64,000 nucleotides of DNA from Algoriphagus ornithinivorans. GTDB taxonomy: Bacteria; Bacteroidota; Bacteroidia; Cytophagales; Cyclobacteriaceae. A program made the translations under genes and the position numbers. The notes under the pieces are model-generated. The model saw only the letters and a list, made by a program, of their open reading frames with translations. It had not been told where the DNA came from and searched no databases. Numbering within the stretch: the stretch's first letter is position 1; each line of letters opens with the position of its first letter. The stretch covers positions 186,001 through 250,000 of the forward strand of contig NZ_FOVW01000003.1 of NCBI RefSeq assembly GCF_900115305.1. The letters are read 5' to 3'. Positions 16,436 to 25,900 of this stretch are shown piece after piece.

Positions 16436-17199
16436 AACGAATCCTTTCCGCCCTCAAAGAAAAATGGCCAGAGTATATACTGGAGATTCTGGTGATTACC
16501 ATCGGTATTTTGGGTGCTTACGCCTTGAATAGTTGGAATGACCAAAACAAGGCAAAAGCTCTGGAGAAAGAATATGTCATCAGATTAATTGAAGACTTGG
16601 CCAAGGACACCTCCAATTTTAATATTGAATTAAAAAACACCAAGATTCGATTTGAAGAGTCTCAACTACTTTATGGTATAATCACCGCAGAAAAACCTAT
16701 CATCCCAGATACCGCCAATTTTTTACTTTCCATCCAAACCATTGGACGCACCAATCGCCCTATTATTCATCGGGATACTTTTGAGGACTTGATCAGTACA
16801 GGAAATGCCAACATCATTACGAATAAAAGGATCTTTAACTCTACAAGCAGCTACTACGGCAACATTGCTGAAGAATGGTTTGACGAATACATTGACAGAA
16901 TGTGGAAAGGATACCTTCCCAAAGGAATAGATGCTTTGCCCCTATCACCACTTTTACAGGTTCTTTTCGAGGAAATTAGTGTCAGCTTCGGGAACAAGGA
17001 AATTATACCCGTACAACTGAAGGTATCCGATTCAGAATTCAAGATGATCCTTGATAAAATAAGAAATTCAAATGAATTCGAGTTCGAAACCAAGAACATC
17101 ACTAGATCCCATCTTTTGCATATCAGTTTTCTTCAGCGGGCTAAAATTGATGCGGAACAACTGATGAAAGAACTGTCTGATTACTTAAAAACCCTTTAA
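16432..17199 (+). CDS. DUF6090-like protein, class B anchor (member 9)
   Basis: 255 aa, MKRILSALKEKWPEYILEIL, TM ~15-33 (VITIGILGAYALNSWND). Motif TFEDLISTGNANIITNKRI followed by SYYGNIAEEWFDEY. The start overlaps the previous stop by 4 bases. Its first 56 bases are identical to those of member 11, but the outer domains differ widely, so the anchors were homogenised or copied recently. Confidence 0.85.
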   Translation: MKRILSALKEKWPEYILEILVITIGILGAYALNSWNDQNKAKALEKEYVIRLIEDLAKDTSNFNIELKNTKIRFEESQLLYGIITAEKPIIPDTANFLLSIQTIGRTNRPIIHRDTFEDLISTGNANIITNKRIFNSTSSYYGNIAEEWFDEYIDRMWKGYLPKGIDALPLSPLLQVLFEEISVSFGNKEIIPVQLKVSDSEFKMILDKIRNSNEFEFETKNITRSHLLHISFLQRAKIDAEQLMKELSDYLKTL

Positions 17200-17203
17200 G
17201 CAC

Positions 17204-17944
17204 ATGATTTCATTTTTTAGAAAAATCCGACAGAAACTTTTAAATCAACACCGGATCACTCAATATCTGGCGTATGCAACGGGAGAAATTCTCTTGGTAA
17301 TGATCGGTATTCTATTGGCTCTGCAGGTGAATAATTGGAATGAAGCTAGAAAAGCAAAACTTAAAGAAGAGGCTATTCTCAAAAATCTTGTTCAGGATTT
17401 AAGAGCGGATTCGCTTTCATTCAATGAAAATCTGGAAAGTTTGAAACAAATTAATGCCCTTCATCAGGCGCTTTATGAAATCGGTATTAAAGGGTTGGGC
17501 CTTGAAGTCGAGAACCCTAATTTGATTCGATACATGATCTACTATAATCCAATTGCAATCAAGAACGACCCACTTATTTCTGAAAAAATCTCAAGAGAGG
17601 AAATCCGAAATGAAATCAAGACTTACTTTAGAAATTTAATCGATCTGGATGATGGATTTTCTCAATTTCAGGAATTAATGGAAAAGAGAATTCGGGTCTT
17701 TTTGGCCGATCAAAATGTCCAACTATTATCCAATTGGTTTGAGAATAAGGGCATAAATAAAAAAGGGATATCGTCTGAATTTATTGATAAAGAAGGCCTT
17801 AGACTTCTTACACGTTCACCTAAATTTCAACAACTACTACTGGAAGCATCCATAAAATGTAAAAACGTGGAATTCAATCTTGAAATTGTTCTGGCCCAAA
17901 ACCAGAAACTAATTGAACTGATCCAAAAAGAACTCAAACAATGA
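17204..17944 (+). CDS. DUF6090 family protein, class A (member 10, divergent outer domain)
   Basis: 246 aa, MISFFRKIRQKLLNQHRITQY, with LQVNNWNEARKAKLKEE after the membrane helix. As in member 3, the S-x-G motif is absent and the equivalent stretch reads SREEIRNEIKTYFRNLIDL; RIRVFLADQNVQLL parallels VRPFLAEKKLL of member 3. The C-terminal LIQKELKQ is shared with class B member 8, including its DNA. It ends in ATGA overlap with a class B gene. Confidence 0.85.
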   Translation: MISFFRKIRQKLLNQHRITQYLAYATGEILLVMIGILLALQVNNWNEARKAKLKEEAILKNLVQDLRADSLSFNENLESLKQINALHQALYEIGIKGLGLEVENPNLIRYMIYYNPIAIKNDPLISEKISREEIRNEIKTYFRNLIDLDDGFSQFQELMEKRIRVFLADQNVQLLSNWFENKGINKKGISSEFIDKEGLRLLTRSPKFQQLLLEASIKCKNVEFNLEIVLAQNQKLIELIQKELKQ

Positions 17945-18657
17945 AACGAATCCTTTCCGCCCTCAAAGAAAAATGGCCAGAGTATATACTGGAGATAATT
18001 GTACTGGTCATTGGTATTTTTATTGCCTTTGAATTGAATAATTATGGCGAAAATCAAAAAAGAAAAAAGGAGGAAATTGAAATCCTGAAAGGCTGCAGAG
18101 CAGAACTTAAAACAGACCTAAAAGACATCAATCTCAACATCAATGATTTTAAAAGATCACTTTTCGCACTAGAGACCTTTATTGATTTATTGGAAAATGA
18201 TGGACAATATCATGATTCTCTTGCAGCATTATTTAACTATACATTATTACCCATTCATTTTGTGCATTCTACCAGTGCCTTTGAAACCCTCAAGTCTAAA
18301 GGTTTGGATATCATATCCAATCCGGACATCCGGACCAAACTTGTCAAAGTTTATGATTCACAGTATGATTTTTTTCTCCAAGCCGAATCAGAGGAATTGG
18401 ATGAAGTCCATTATGGATTGAGGCATATACTTCCCGGAAGGTTTGAATCTGGGTTCAACTTCCCAAAATCCAATTTTGAGGGAGAGCTAATTCCGCTGGA
18501 TTTTGAGGCATTAAAAAGTGACATTGAATTCCTTTATTTTCTCAAAACTCACAGAAATAGAACTCAATCATATCTAGATTACTTTTATGCTAATTTGAAA
18601 GAAGACGTAGAGACCATGATCAGCGACCTGGACACAGAGCTTAAACGTCTTGAATAA
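17941..18657 (+). CDS. DUF6090-like protein, class B anchor (member 11)
   Basis: 238 aa, MKRILSALKEKWPEYILEII. The post-membrane segment is ELNNYGENQ, so the usual Trp of NNWNE is Tyr and the next Asn is Gly. The outer domain has AFETLKSKGLDIISNPDI, almost the same as GFEVLKSKGIDVISDKDL of class A member 15; matching outer domains therefore occur on different anchors. It is the last gene before a 191-base gap. Confidence 0.85.
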   Translation: MKRILSALKEKWPEYILEIIVLVIGIFIAFELNNYGENQKRKKEEIEILKGCRAELKTDLKDINLNINDFKRSLFALETFIDLLENDGQYHDSLAALFNYTLLPIHFVHSTSAFETLKSKGLDIISNPDIRTKLVKVYDSQYDFFLQAESEELDEVHYGLRHILPGRFESGFNFPKSNFEGELIPLDFEALKSDIEFLYFLKTHRNRTQSYLDYFYANLKEDVETMISDLDTELKRLE

Positions 18658-18848
18658 TGAACATCTAGAAAGGCCGGGGTTGATCTTGAACCCGCGATAC
18701 CTGTCAGTTAGGCAAAACATTTTTCGCAGCTAATTGGTCAAGACAAAGATCAATGTGTAGTAATTTCTAATCGAAGTAAACCACATACTTTAGTAATGCA
18801 CTAATAATCAGGGATTTTTTAGTATCTTCTCGAGAAAATTTTGCTCTA
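18658..18848. other. Gap inside the DUF6090 array with a tRNA-like scrap
   Basis: 191 bases without a gene, the longest spacer within the array. On the minus strand, 18671-18714 reads like a degenerate tRNA 3' half, including GCGGGTTCAAGATCAACCC (T-arm-like with one extra base). A weak AT-rich promoter-like run lies at about 18810-18835. The next gene begins with TTG at the end of the gap. Confidence 0.3.
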
Positions 18849-19613
18849 TTGATTTCATTTTTTCGAAAAATCCGCCAAAAACTGCTTCAGCAAAATCGAT
18901 TGACTCGATACCTAATTTATGCCCTTGGAGAAATTCTTCTGGTGGTCATCGGTATTTTGATTGCGTTACAATTGAATATCCAAAAAGAATTGGCCGATGA
19001 AAAAAAAGAAATAGAGCAGCTTTTAATCGGGGTTCAGGCTGATTTGAATTTGGAAGCAAAGCGTATTGATTTTTTGATTGGCTATTATGGAGAGATTACG
19101 GACGGCATTCAAAAAATAATTTTAAACTACCAAGGGAAGGAGGTCCATACCAATAAAGAGCTTGGTCAATATTTCATGAACACATTCGAATTTCGGAAAT
19201 TTTCCAAATTCAATACCAGCTACCAAACCCTTTACGGAAGTGGTCTTCTTCAAGAAATCAAAGACAAAAACCTATCCGAGGAAATCATTACTTACTATTC
19301 CAAGCAATATTTAGAGTGGTCTTTGGAGATTTATCAACAAAAAGCCAGCGCCTTTAACTTTAACAACATCCCCCAATTTGATCCTCTGGATAAACTTAAA
19401 TCAGGAGCCAATTATCAATCCATTCCTAATTATCGATTGGGTTTGGAAAAGGAGTTTACCACCGACTTTAAAGAATTTATCAAGGAAACTGAAGTATTAA
19501 ACTTCCTTGTAGATCTACTGCACCAAAGTGATCTGGTTTTCACCAACCTCAAAACCTATAAAGAATCCAATCTCATTTTATCAAGCCGAGTTAAAAATTA
19601 TCTGGAGCAATGA
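18849..19613 (+). CDS. DUF6090 family protein, class A (member 12), TTG start
   Basis: 254 aa beginning at TTG 18849; no ATG is available without losing the conserved (M)ISFFRKIRQKLLQQNRLTRY, so TTG is the likely start. The membrane helix ends in IALQLNIQKELADE, lacking the NNWNE box. Motif SYQTLYGSGLLQEIKDKNL, then IITYYSKQYLEWSLEIYQ. Its first ~115 bases nearly match those of member 13. ATGA overlap with the next gene. Confidence 0.82.
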   Translation: MISFFRKIRQKLLQQNRLTRYLIYALGEILLVVIGILIALQLNIQKELADEKKEIEQLLIGVQADLNLEAKRIDFLIGYYGEITDGIQKIILNYQGKEVHTNKELGQYFMNTFEFRKFSKFNTSYQTLYGSGLLQEIKDKNLSEEIITYYSKQYLEWSLEIYQQKASAFNFNNIPQFDPLDKLKSGANYQSIPNYRLGLEKEFTTDFKEFIKETEVLNFLVDLLHQSDLVFTNLKTYKESNLILSSRVKNYLEQ

Positions 19614-20368
19614 TCTCATTTTTCAGAAAAATCCGCCAAAAACTGCTTCAGCAAAACAGACTGACTCAATACCTAATTTATGCCCTTGGAGAAATTCTTC
19701 TGGTGGTCATCGGAATTCTGATTGCTGTGCAAGTCAACAACTGGAACCTTGATCGAATTGATCAAAAAGCTGAAAAAAATGCGTTGCAGGATTTGAAAGA
19801 GGAATTTGCAGATCAAACCAAAAGACTCGCAGATGCCCAGAAAAGACGAGAGTTATCCATTGCTTTTTTTTCAAAAAAGCTTGAATTCATGAAATCTGGA
19901 ATGTTAGATTCCCTAACAGCCTATCATCCAATCTTGTATCTTGGAATTGTGACGCTCAACGCACCAAATGGCGTTATCAATAGCCTGATTTCCTCCGGTC
20001 AGATCAATTTGATTTCCAATGACTCCCTCAAATACAGGCTGGCGTCCTGGTCAGAGGCAGTAGAGGATATCCGAGAGGAAGAGGACAATCATTTTCGTTT
20101 TGTAGTAACAGAATTTTTACCCTATCTCCAACGCAATCTGCCCTTGACCATTGTGAATTTTTCCACGGTCGATTCGAAAGGTGAACAACTTTTTTATTCC
20201 GAAAAACAAGTGAAAGAATACTATTCAAAAATTATTCAGGACATTGAATATCAAAACCTTTGTGTAATGAATATCAATTGGAATCAAATAGCGATTTTAG
20301 AATACAATAATTTACAAAGAGAATTGGAGCAAATCCGAAGCCTCATAGAAAGTGAACTCGGGAACTAA
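19610..20368 (+). CDS. DUF6090 family protein, class A (member 13)
   Basis: 252 aa, MISFFRKIRQKLLQQNRLTQY, class A helix and VQVNNWNLDRIDQKAEK. Strong family motif VINSLISSGQINLISNDSL followed by ASWSEAVEDIREEEDNHF, grouping its outer domain with members 2 and 8. Overlaps member 12 by 4 bases; 30 bases separate it from member 14. Confidence 0.86.
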   Translation: MISFFRKIRQKLLQQNRLTQYLIYALGEILLVVIGILIAVQVNNWNLDRIDQKAEKNALQDLKEEFADQTKRLADAQKRRELSIAFFSKKLEFMKSGMLDSLTAYHPILYLGIVTLNAPNGVINSLISSGQINLISNDSLKYRLASWSEAVEDIREEEDNHFRFVVTEFLPYLQRNLPLTIVNFSTVDSKGEQLFYSEKQVKEYYSKIIQDIEYQNLCVMNINWNQIAILEYNNLQRELEQIRSLIESELGN

Positions 20369-20398
20369 GGCTGATATTCCACTAACTTTAAATAAAAT

Positions 20399-21157
20399 AT
20401 GATCTCATTTTTTCGAAAAATCCGCCAAAAACTGCTTCAGCAAAACAAGGTCACTCGCTACCTGGTTTATGCGCTTGGGGAAATTGTACTAGTCACTATA
20501 GGTATCCTGATAGCTCTACAAATCAATACATGGAATGAGCAAAGAAAGGAATCCAACAAAGAAAAATTGATTCTTCAAAGCTTGCATTCGGAGTTTGTAG
20601 GCAACAAAGAAAAAATACAAGCCAGTATCCAACATCACGAAGCCATTCTAGGCTGCACCAAGGACCTTATGAAGCTTTTTAAGCTGCCCGATTCCACTCT
20701 CAAAACTTACAATTTGGATAGTCTTATCGAGAGGAGTCTAAACATTCGAGACCTTAGCACTTCTCAATCTGCAATTGAAGATTTAATCTCGTCGGGAAAT
20801 CTTAACCTCATTTCATCCGAAAATTTACGAAAGCTCATTTTTGAATGGAACGGTGAGATAATGGAAAAGAATGAAAGCTTCGAAACCTTGGATGAAACTG
20901 CTCAAACCTTACTATTGCCCTATTTGATAAAGAATGCCTCCCTAAAAAATATCGATCAATATAGTTCTTTGAGTTGGAAGGAAAAATCAAAATTCGATTC
21001 GCCTACGCCAAAAATGTTTCAGGAATTGGAGTTTGAAAACCAGCTTGACAGTCATGCTTGGGGAATAGCCAATTATTTGAATGCCTTATATGTTCTCCGG
21101 GAGATTAGTGAAAAAATTATTTCCGAGTCAGAGTCAACCAGAAACGTAGATAGATGA
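20399..21157 (+). CDS. DUF6090 family protein, class A (member 14)
   Basis: 252 aa, MISFFRKIRQKLLQQNKVTRY, LQINTWNEQRKESNKEK. Motif AIEDLISSGNLNLISSENL, then EWNGEIMEKNESFETL. The C-terminal part (FDSPTPKMFQELEFENQ) is the best visible counterpart of the orphaned remnant at 11769-11972. The 30-base spacer in front is one of the few in this run without an overlap. Confidence 0.86.
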   Translation: MISFFRKIRQKLLQQNKVTRYLVYALGEIVLVTIGILIALQINTWNEQRKESNKEKLILQSLHSEFVGNKEKIQASIQHHEAILGCTKDLMKLFKLPDSTLKTYNLDSLIERSLNIRDLSTSQSAIEDLISSGNLNLISSENLRKLIFEWNGEIMEKNESFETLDETAQTLLLPYLIKNASLKNIDQYSSLSWKEKSKFDSPTPKMFQELEFENQLDSHAWGIANYLNALYVLREISEKIISESESTRNVDR

Positions 21158-21867
21158 TCTCATTTTTCAGAAAAATCCGCCAAAAACTCCTGCATGAAAA
21201 TCGAGTGACTCGCTACCTGGTTTATGCGCTCGGAGAAATATTTTTAGTAGTCATCGGAATATTGATTGCTCTACAAGTGAATAACTGGAATGAAAGCAGG
21301 AAATCAAGAAATTTTGAGCAAGAGATTCTTTCACTCATTGATCAAAATTTAAGTCGAGACTCTAGCGTGATTGCTGCGGAGCTACAAAAAGCTCTCATCG
21401 CGAATGCAACCACTGATTCCATTTTAAATCAAGTGGAAAAAGGAGTTTTTGAGGAAAATCTCTATGTATGGATGGCAAAGGTCATCCGGTTTGAGAGGTT
21501 CAAGTCTCAATCCAGTGGCTTTGAAGTTTTAAAATCCAAGGGGATTGATGTGATTTCAGATAAGGATCTCCAAATCGATTTAATCAACTACTATGATGAA
21601 GTCCTATTCCGTCTAAATCAGGCCATATTGGATGTGGAAAATTCATTCAATGTAGATTGGATTCCAGTGGTCAAAAGTGAATTCTATGATTTTGATTATG
21701 AAGACAGATTGGAACCCAGAAATCTGGAGGATTTTTTTAACAATCCTAGTCATATAATCCTCTTCAAAATGTTTCAGGATAATCGAGAGGGCTCAATTAG
21801 CAGAATGGAAATTGCATTAGCTGAAATTTCCAGCTTGAGAACATCCATAAAAAATCAGCTGAAATGA
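21154..21867 (+). CDS. DUF6090 family protein, class A (member 15)
   Basis: 237 aa, MISFFRKIRQKLLHENRVTRY, LQVNNWNESRKSRNFEQE. Motif GFEVLKSKGIDVISDKDL followed by INYYDEVLFRLNQAI, matching the outer domain of class B member 11. ATGA overlaps at both ends place it in one translationally coupled series with members 14 and 16. Confidence 0.86.
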   Translation: MISFFRKIRQKLLHENRVTRYLVYALGEIFLVVIGILIALQVNNWNESRKSRNFEQEILSLIDQNLSRDSSVIAAELQKALIANATTDSILNQVEKGVFEENLYVWMAKVIRFERFKSQSSGFEVLKSKGIDVISDKDLQIDLINYYDEVLFRLNQAILDVENSFNVDWIPVVKSEFYDFDYEDRLEPRNLEDFFNNPSHIILFKMFQDNREGSISRMEIALAEISSLRTSIKNQLK

Positions 21868-22667
21868 TCTCCTTTTATCGTAGAATCCGTCAAAAACTTC
21901 TAAAGGAAAATAGAATTACTAGGTATTTAACCTATGCTTTGGGGGAGATCGTATTGGTGACAATTGGAATTTTGATCGCTCTTCAGATTAATACCTGGAA
22001 AGAAGAACGAAATGATCATAAAAGAGAAATTTCCTTTTATCAATCAGTTTTGATTGATCTTGAAAGTGATCAGCAAAAATTAGAAACTCAAACAAAATTT
22101 TATCAAAACAGAATTGAAAACCTTACCTGGTTACTCAAAGAAATAAGACAGCCTAATGAGGCAATTAATCCTGAAGAATTTGGGAAACACACCGAGCCTC
22201 TTTATTACAGCGAGTCCGCGATTAGCTTTGATACCAGTTATGAAGCTGCCAAAAGTGCTGGATCAATTGCTGCTTTTTCCAATAAAATACTACTGAAACA
22301 ATTGGTAGAATACTATTCTAGTTTTCAGGAAATCGAAAATGTACTGACCTCCACCCTCCGATTTATTGAAAGCACTTTTGAACCTCTGATGGCAAGTTTA
22401 CCGAATAACTTTTTGGATAAGGAAAGTTCAGACCAAGTCTTGATCAGTCAGGGCAATCAAAATTTTTATCTCCTGTTAGAATCTGTCGAAGACCAAAGAC
22501 CCGGAATATCCCCAGAGGAACTTAAAAAATTTCTAAATCAACCGGAATTTGAATCCTATGTGGTCGCGGATTTGGGCCGGTCTTTTAATATGATAAGCAA
22601 ACTGGAAAGTAGAATTACACAGTTACAGTCCATTCAAAAGGATATAAAGCAATATCTTGAAAATTAG
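21864..22667 (+). CDS. DUF6090 family protein, class A (member 16, last of the array)
   Basis: 267 aa, MISFYRRIRQKLLKENRITRY (Tyr and Arg replace the usual Phe-5 and Lys-7), LQINTWKEERNDHKRE. Variant motif SYEAAKSAGSIAAFSNKIL, then VEYYSSFQEIENVL. It closes the array; a 315-base spacer follows before the giant kinase operon, and no intrinsic terminator is obvious after it. Confidence 0.86.
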   Translation: MISFYRRIRQKLLKENRITRYLTYALGEIVLVTIGILIALQINTWKEERNDHKREISFYQSVLIDLESDQQKLETQTKFYQNRIENLTWLLKEIRQPNEAINPEEFGKHTEPLYYSESAISFDTSYEAAKSAGSIAAFSNKILLKQLVEYYSSFQEIENVLTSTLRFIESTFEPLMASLPNNFLDKESSDQVLISQGNQNFYLLLESVEDQRPGISPEELKKFLNQPEFESYVVADLGRSFNMISKLESRITQLQSIQKDIKQYLEN

Positions 22668-22982
22668 CACCCCTACAACAACTTGTATTTTTTCAATAAA
22701 AACATAATCAGGTCAACTTATTTTTTGTCAAATTAAATTGAAAATCAGACACATATATAGTGGTTTGTAAGCTGTATTTTGTATTTTAAAGGAACCAACT
22801 TTTATTTTCCTAAGCCACTCAGCCTTTTACCAAAAACACAGGCAATTCAACTAAACATAAAATAGGCGAAAACCCCAAAGTTTTTCCCTCACCATTCACT
22901 ATTGGATAGTAAAAACTCCAACAAATGTGGGTGAACAGGAAGCTCTCTGGATTCTGCTTAAAATTCTTTTTAGACATAGAAA
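22668..22982. other. Spacer between DUF6090 array and giant-kinase operon
   Basis: 315 bases, AT-rich, no ORF. It holds the promoter-like TTTTGTATTTTAA at about 22778-22790, resembling the element upstream of the kinase at 7930. The rest shows no hairpin with a T-run and no clear operator. Confidence 0.5.
22783..22790 (+). promoter_or_regulatory. Weak -7-like box before the giant kinase
   Basis: TATTTTAA preceded by TTTTG. A -33 match at the right distance is poor (GTG, 19 bases upstream), so the call rests mainly on similarity to the TTTTTGTATTTTAG stretch at 7674-7687. Confidence 0.2.
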
Positions 22983-25900
22983 ATGATAGATATTGATGCT
23001 TCGAGGGAAGCTTCGGCCTTGAAAGTTTACCATAAATTTTGGGACAGCTATATCAAGGGGAATATTCCCATTTTTTCCTCCACCCTGGATGAGGATTTTG
23101 AGATGATTGGCACCTCTGAAACGGAGGTGTGCCACAATAAGGCTGAGGGTATAGCTTTTTTTAAAAATCAGATCGAAGAGATTGTAGGAAAAGCAGAGAT
23201 GAGAAACAGAAACATCATTACCAAAGCCATTGGGGAGATGTTTTTGATCATAGAGAATTGCGACATCTACGTGATTTCTGAGCCAGAATGGGCCTTTTAT
23301 TCAAAATTAAGGATTTCCACATTGCTTCACGAGACGCCCTTGGGTTGGAAAGTGCTCCACCAACATGGATCACTTCCGGACATGAAGGTTGAAGACGGGG
23401 AAACCATGGCCTTGGAAAAGGTCTCTCAAGAGAACCTTGAACTTAGACAGGCAGTCAAAAGAAGAACTGCAGAACTGGAGAATAAAACCAAGGAACTGGA
23501 AATTGAAGCTTCTCTTGAGCGAGTTCGAGCCGCGGCTATGAGTATGAAAAAGCCTGATGACATGCTGGATGTTTGTCAAATCATAGCTGATCAGTTGAAT
23601 GCTTTTGGAGTGGAGCAAATCCGGAATGTTCAAACTACCATCATCGATGAAGAAAAGGGGCATTACCTCTGCTATCAATACTTTCCAGCCTATAAAAAAA
23701 CAGTAGTAGAACTAACCAAGTATTTCAAAAGTCCTGTAGAACATGAAATGGTCCGGCGAATGTTGGCTTCCAAAGATGGACACTTTATCGGGAGCATTCA
23801 GGGAAAAGAACTTCGAGAGTTTGCGGCCCATAGAAAAGAAGAAAATCATTTTTCAGACCCACTTTTGGACCAATCTCAGGAACTAAGTTATTGCTTTCTT
23901 TCTATTGGAAAAGGTGGTTTGGGGCTTTCGCTTTATCAAGCATTAAACCAGGAAGTACTGCATATATTCAAGCGCTTTCACCAGGTATTTACTCTGGCGT
24001 ACAGGCGCTTTTTGGATATTCAACAGGCAGAGGAGCAGGCGCGGGAAGCTAAGATTGAAGCGGCGTTGGAGAGAGTTCGTTCCAAAAGTTTGGCTATGCA
24101 CCAGACCAGCGAATTGCAATCTGTCATTCATACCGTTCATGAAGAATTGCTTCGCTTGAACCTCTCAATTTTCGGCGGCTCATTTATCGTGATCAACAGT
24201 GAGCTGGATACAGAGCTCAAGTGCTGGGGAGCTGGGGGCACTGCCGAAACGTCTGAAGAAATTCATATTCCCCGCTATGATAAGCCTTTTTATACCAACC
24301 TGCTTGAAAGAGTTAAGAAAGGCCCCAGTTTCTTCACTGAGGAATTTACCTTCGAAGAAAAAGTCGAATTTTTTACCTTTTTATTTAATCACCAACCTTG
24401 GTCTAAGCTCAGTAACAAAGAGAAAAAACAGACCTTGGAAACTAAGGGAGGATATACCCGATCCTGTGTGGTGTCTGAACATACCAGCATTTTTATCATC
24501 AATCATGAAGGTGTTCCATTTTCAGAGTCGGATAATACGATACTGAAACGTTTTGGGAGAGTATTTGAGCAATCTTATACCCGGTTTCTAGATCTTCAAA
24601 AAGCAGAAGCCCAGGCCAGAGAAGCACAAATTGAGACGGCTCTTGAAAAAGTGAGAAGCCGAAGTATGGGCATGCACAAAAGTGGGGAACTTCACGAAGT
24701 CATCAAGGTGGTGTATGAGCAGTTTCGAGCGCTGAAAATCCCCATTGAGCATACGGGATTTATCATGGATTATAAAAACCGGGAGGACATGAATATCTGG
24801 TTGGCGGATGAAAACCAAGTGCATGCCCAGATCACTTTCCCCTATTTCGATTCACCTCATTGGAATAGTTTTCGGGAAGCAAAATCAAAAAGCAAGGACT
24901 TTTTCACCAACCTTCTGGACTTTGAAGCCAAAAACCGCTTTTACAGAAAGCTCTTCGACTATATCCCAGACTTACCTCAGGAAACTCAGGAATTTTACTT
25001 TTCTCAACCGGGTCTTTCTATCTCTACAGTACTGATGGATAATGTAGGGCTGTATTTTGAAAATTATACTACTACCTCATTTACCGAGGAAGAAAACCAG
25101 ATTTTAAAACGTTTCGGGAAGGTATTCCAGCAAACCTATACCCGATTTCTTGATCTTCAAAAAGCAGAAGCACAAGCAAAAGAAGCACGGATAGAATCGG
25201 CCTTAGAACGGGTACGCTCACGTAGTCTCGCGATGCATCATTCATCCGAATTATCCTCGGTAGTAGATACGCTTTTGCAGGAATTTACAGGACTTGATTT
25301 TACCCTGACCTTTTGCATCATCAACTTAATCGATGGAGATGACTTGTCAAATACCGTTTGGGCGGCCAATCCTGAAACTGGTAAAGATGCTGAATCCTAT
25401 TACATGAAGTTTGAGGATTATGATTTTCATCGGGCGATGTGGGATGCCTGGAAAGCTCAGGACAGGCGATTTGTATATGTGCTGGAAGGGGAAGAGAAAA
25501 AGATTTATGATGAATACCTCTATTCCGAAACAGAATTCAGACGATTCCCCAAACATGTTCAGGAGGCTAATAAAAGTTTGGAAAGATACGTGGCAGGGTT
25601 TACATTTTTCAAGTATAGTGGACTTCAGACAGTCAGTGTAAATCCGATATCAGAAGAGGAATTGGCTATACTTGAGCGATTCGGAAAAGTTTTCGAGCAA
25701 GCTTATATCAGATTTCTTGATCTCCAAAAAGCAGAAGCCCAGGCCAGAGAAGCCCAGATTGAAACGGCTCTTGAAAAAGTGAGAAGCCGTAGCATGGGCA
25801 TGCAAAAAAGTGATGAGCTGGCAGATCTTTCTTTAGAATTGGTCAAGCAGGTTCAAGCTTTAGGAGTGGAAACTTGGTTTTGCGCATTTAACATTTACGA

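Noticed and set aside
6530..22667. Regularly spaced near-identical DNA segments as CRISPR or transposon copies
   Set aside because: The repeated segments are the coding starts of paralogous genes about 750 bases apart, with long ORFs between them; there are no short direct repeats with spacers, no cas genes, no transposase and no terminal inverted repeats.
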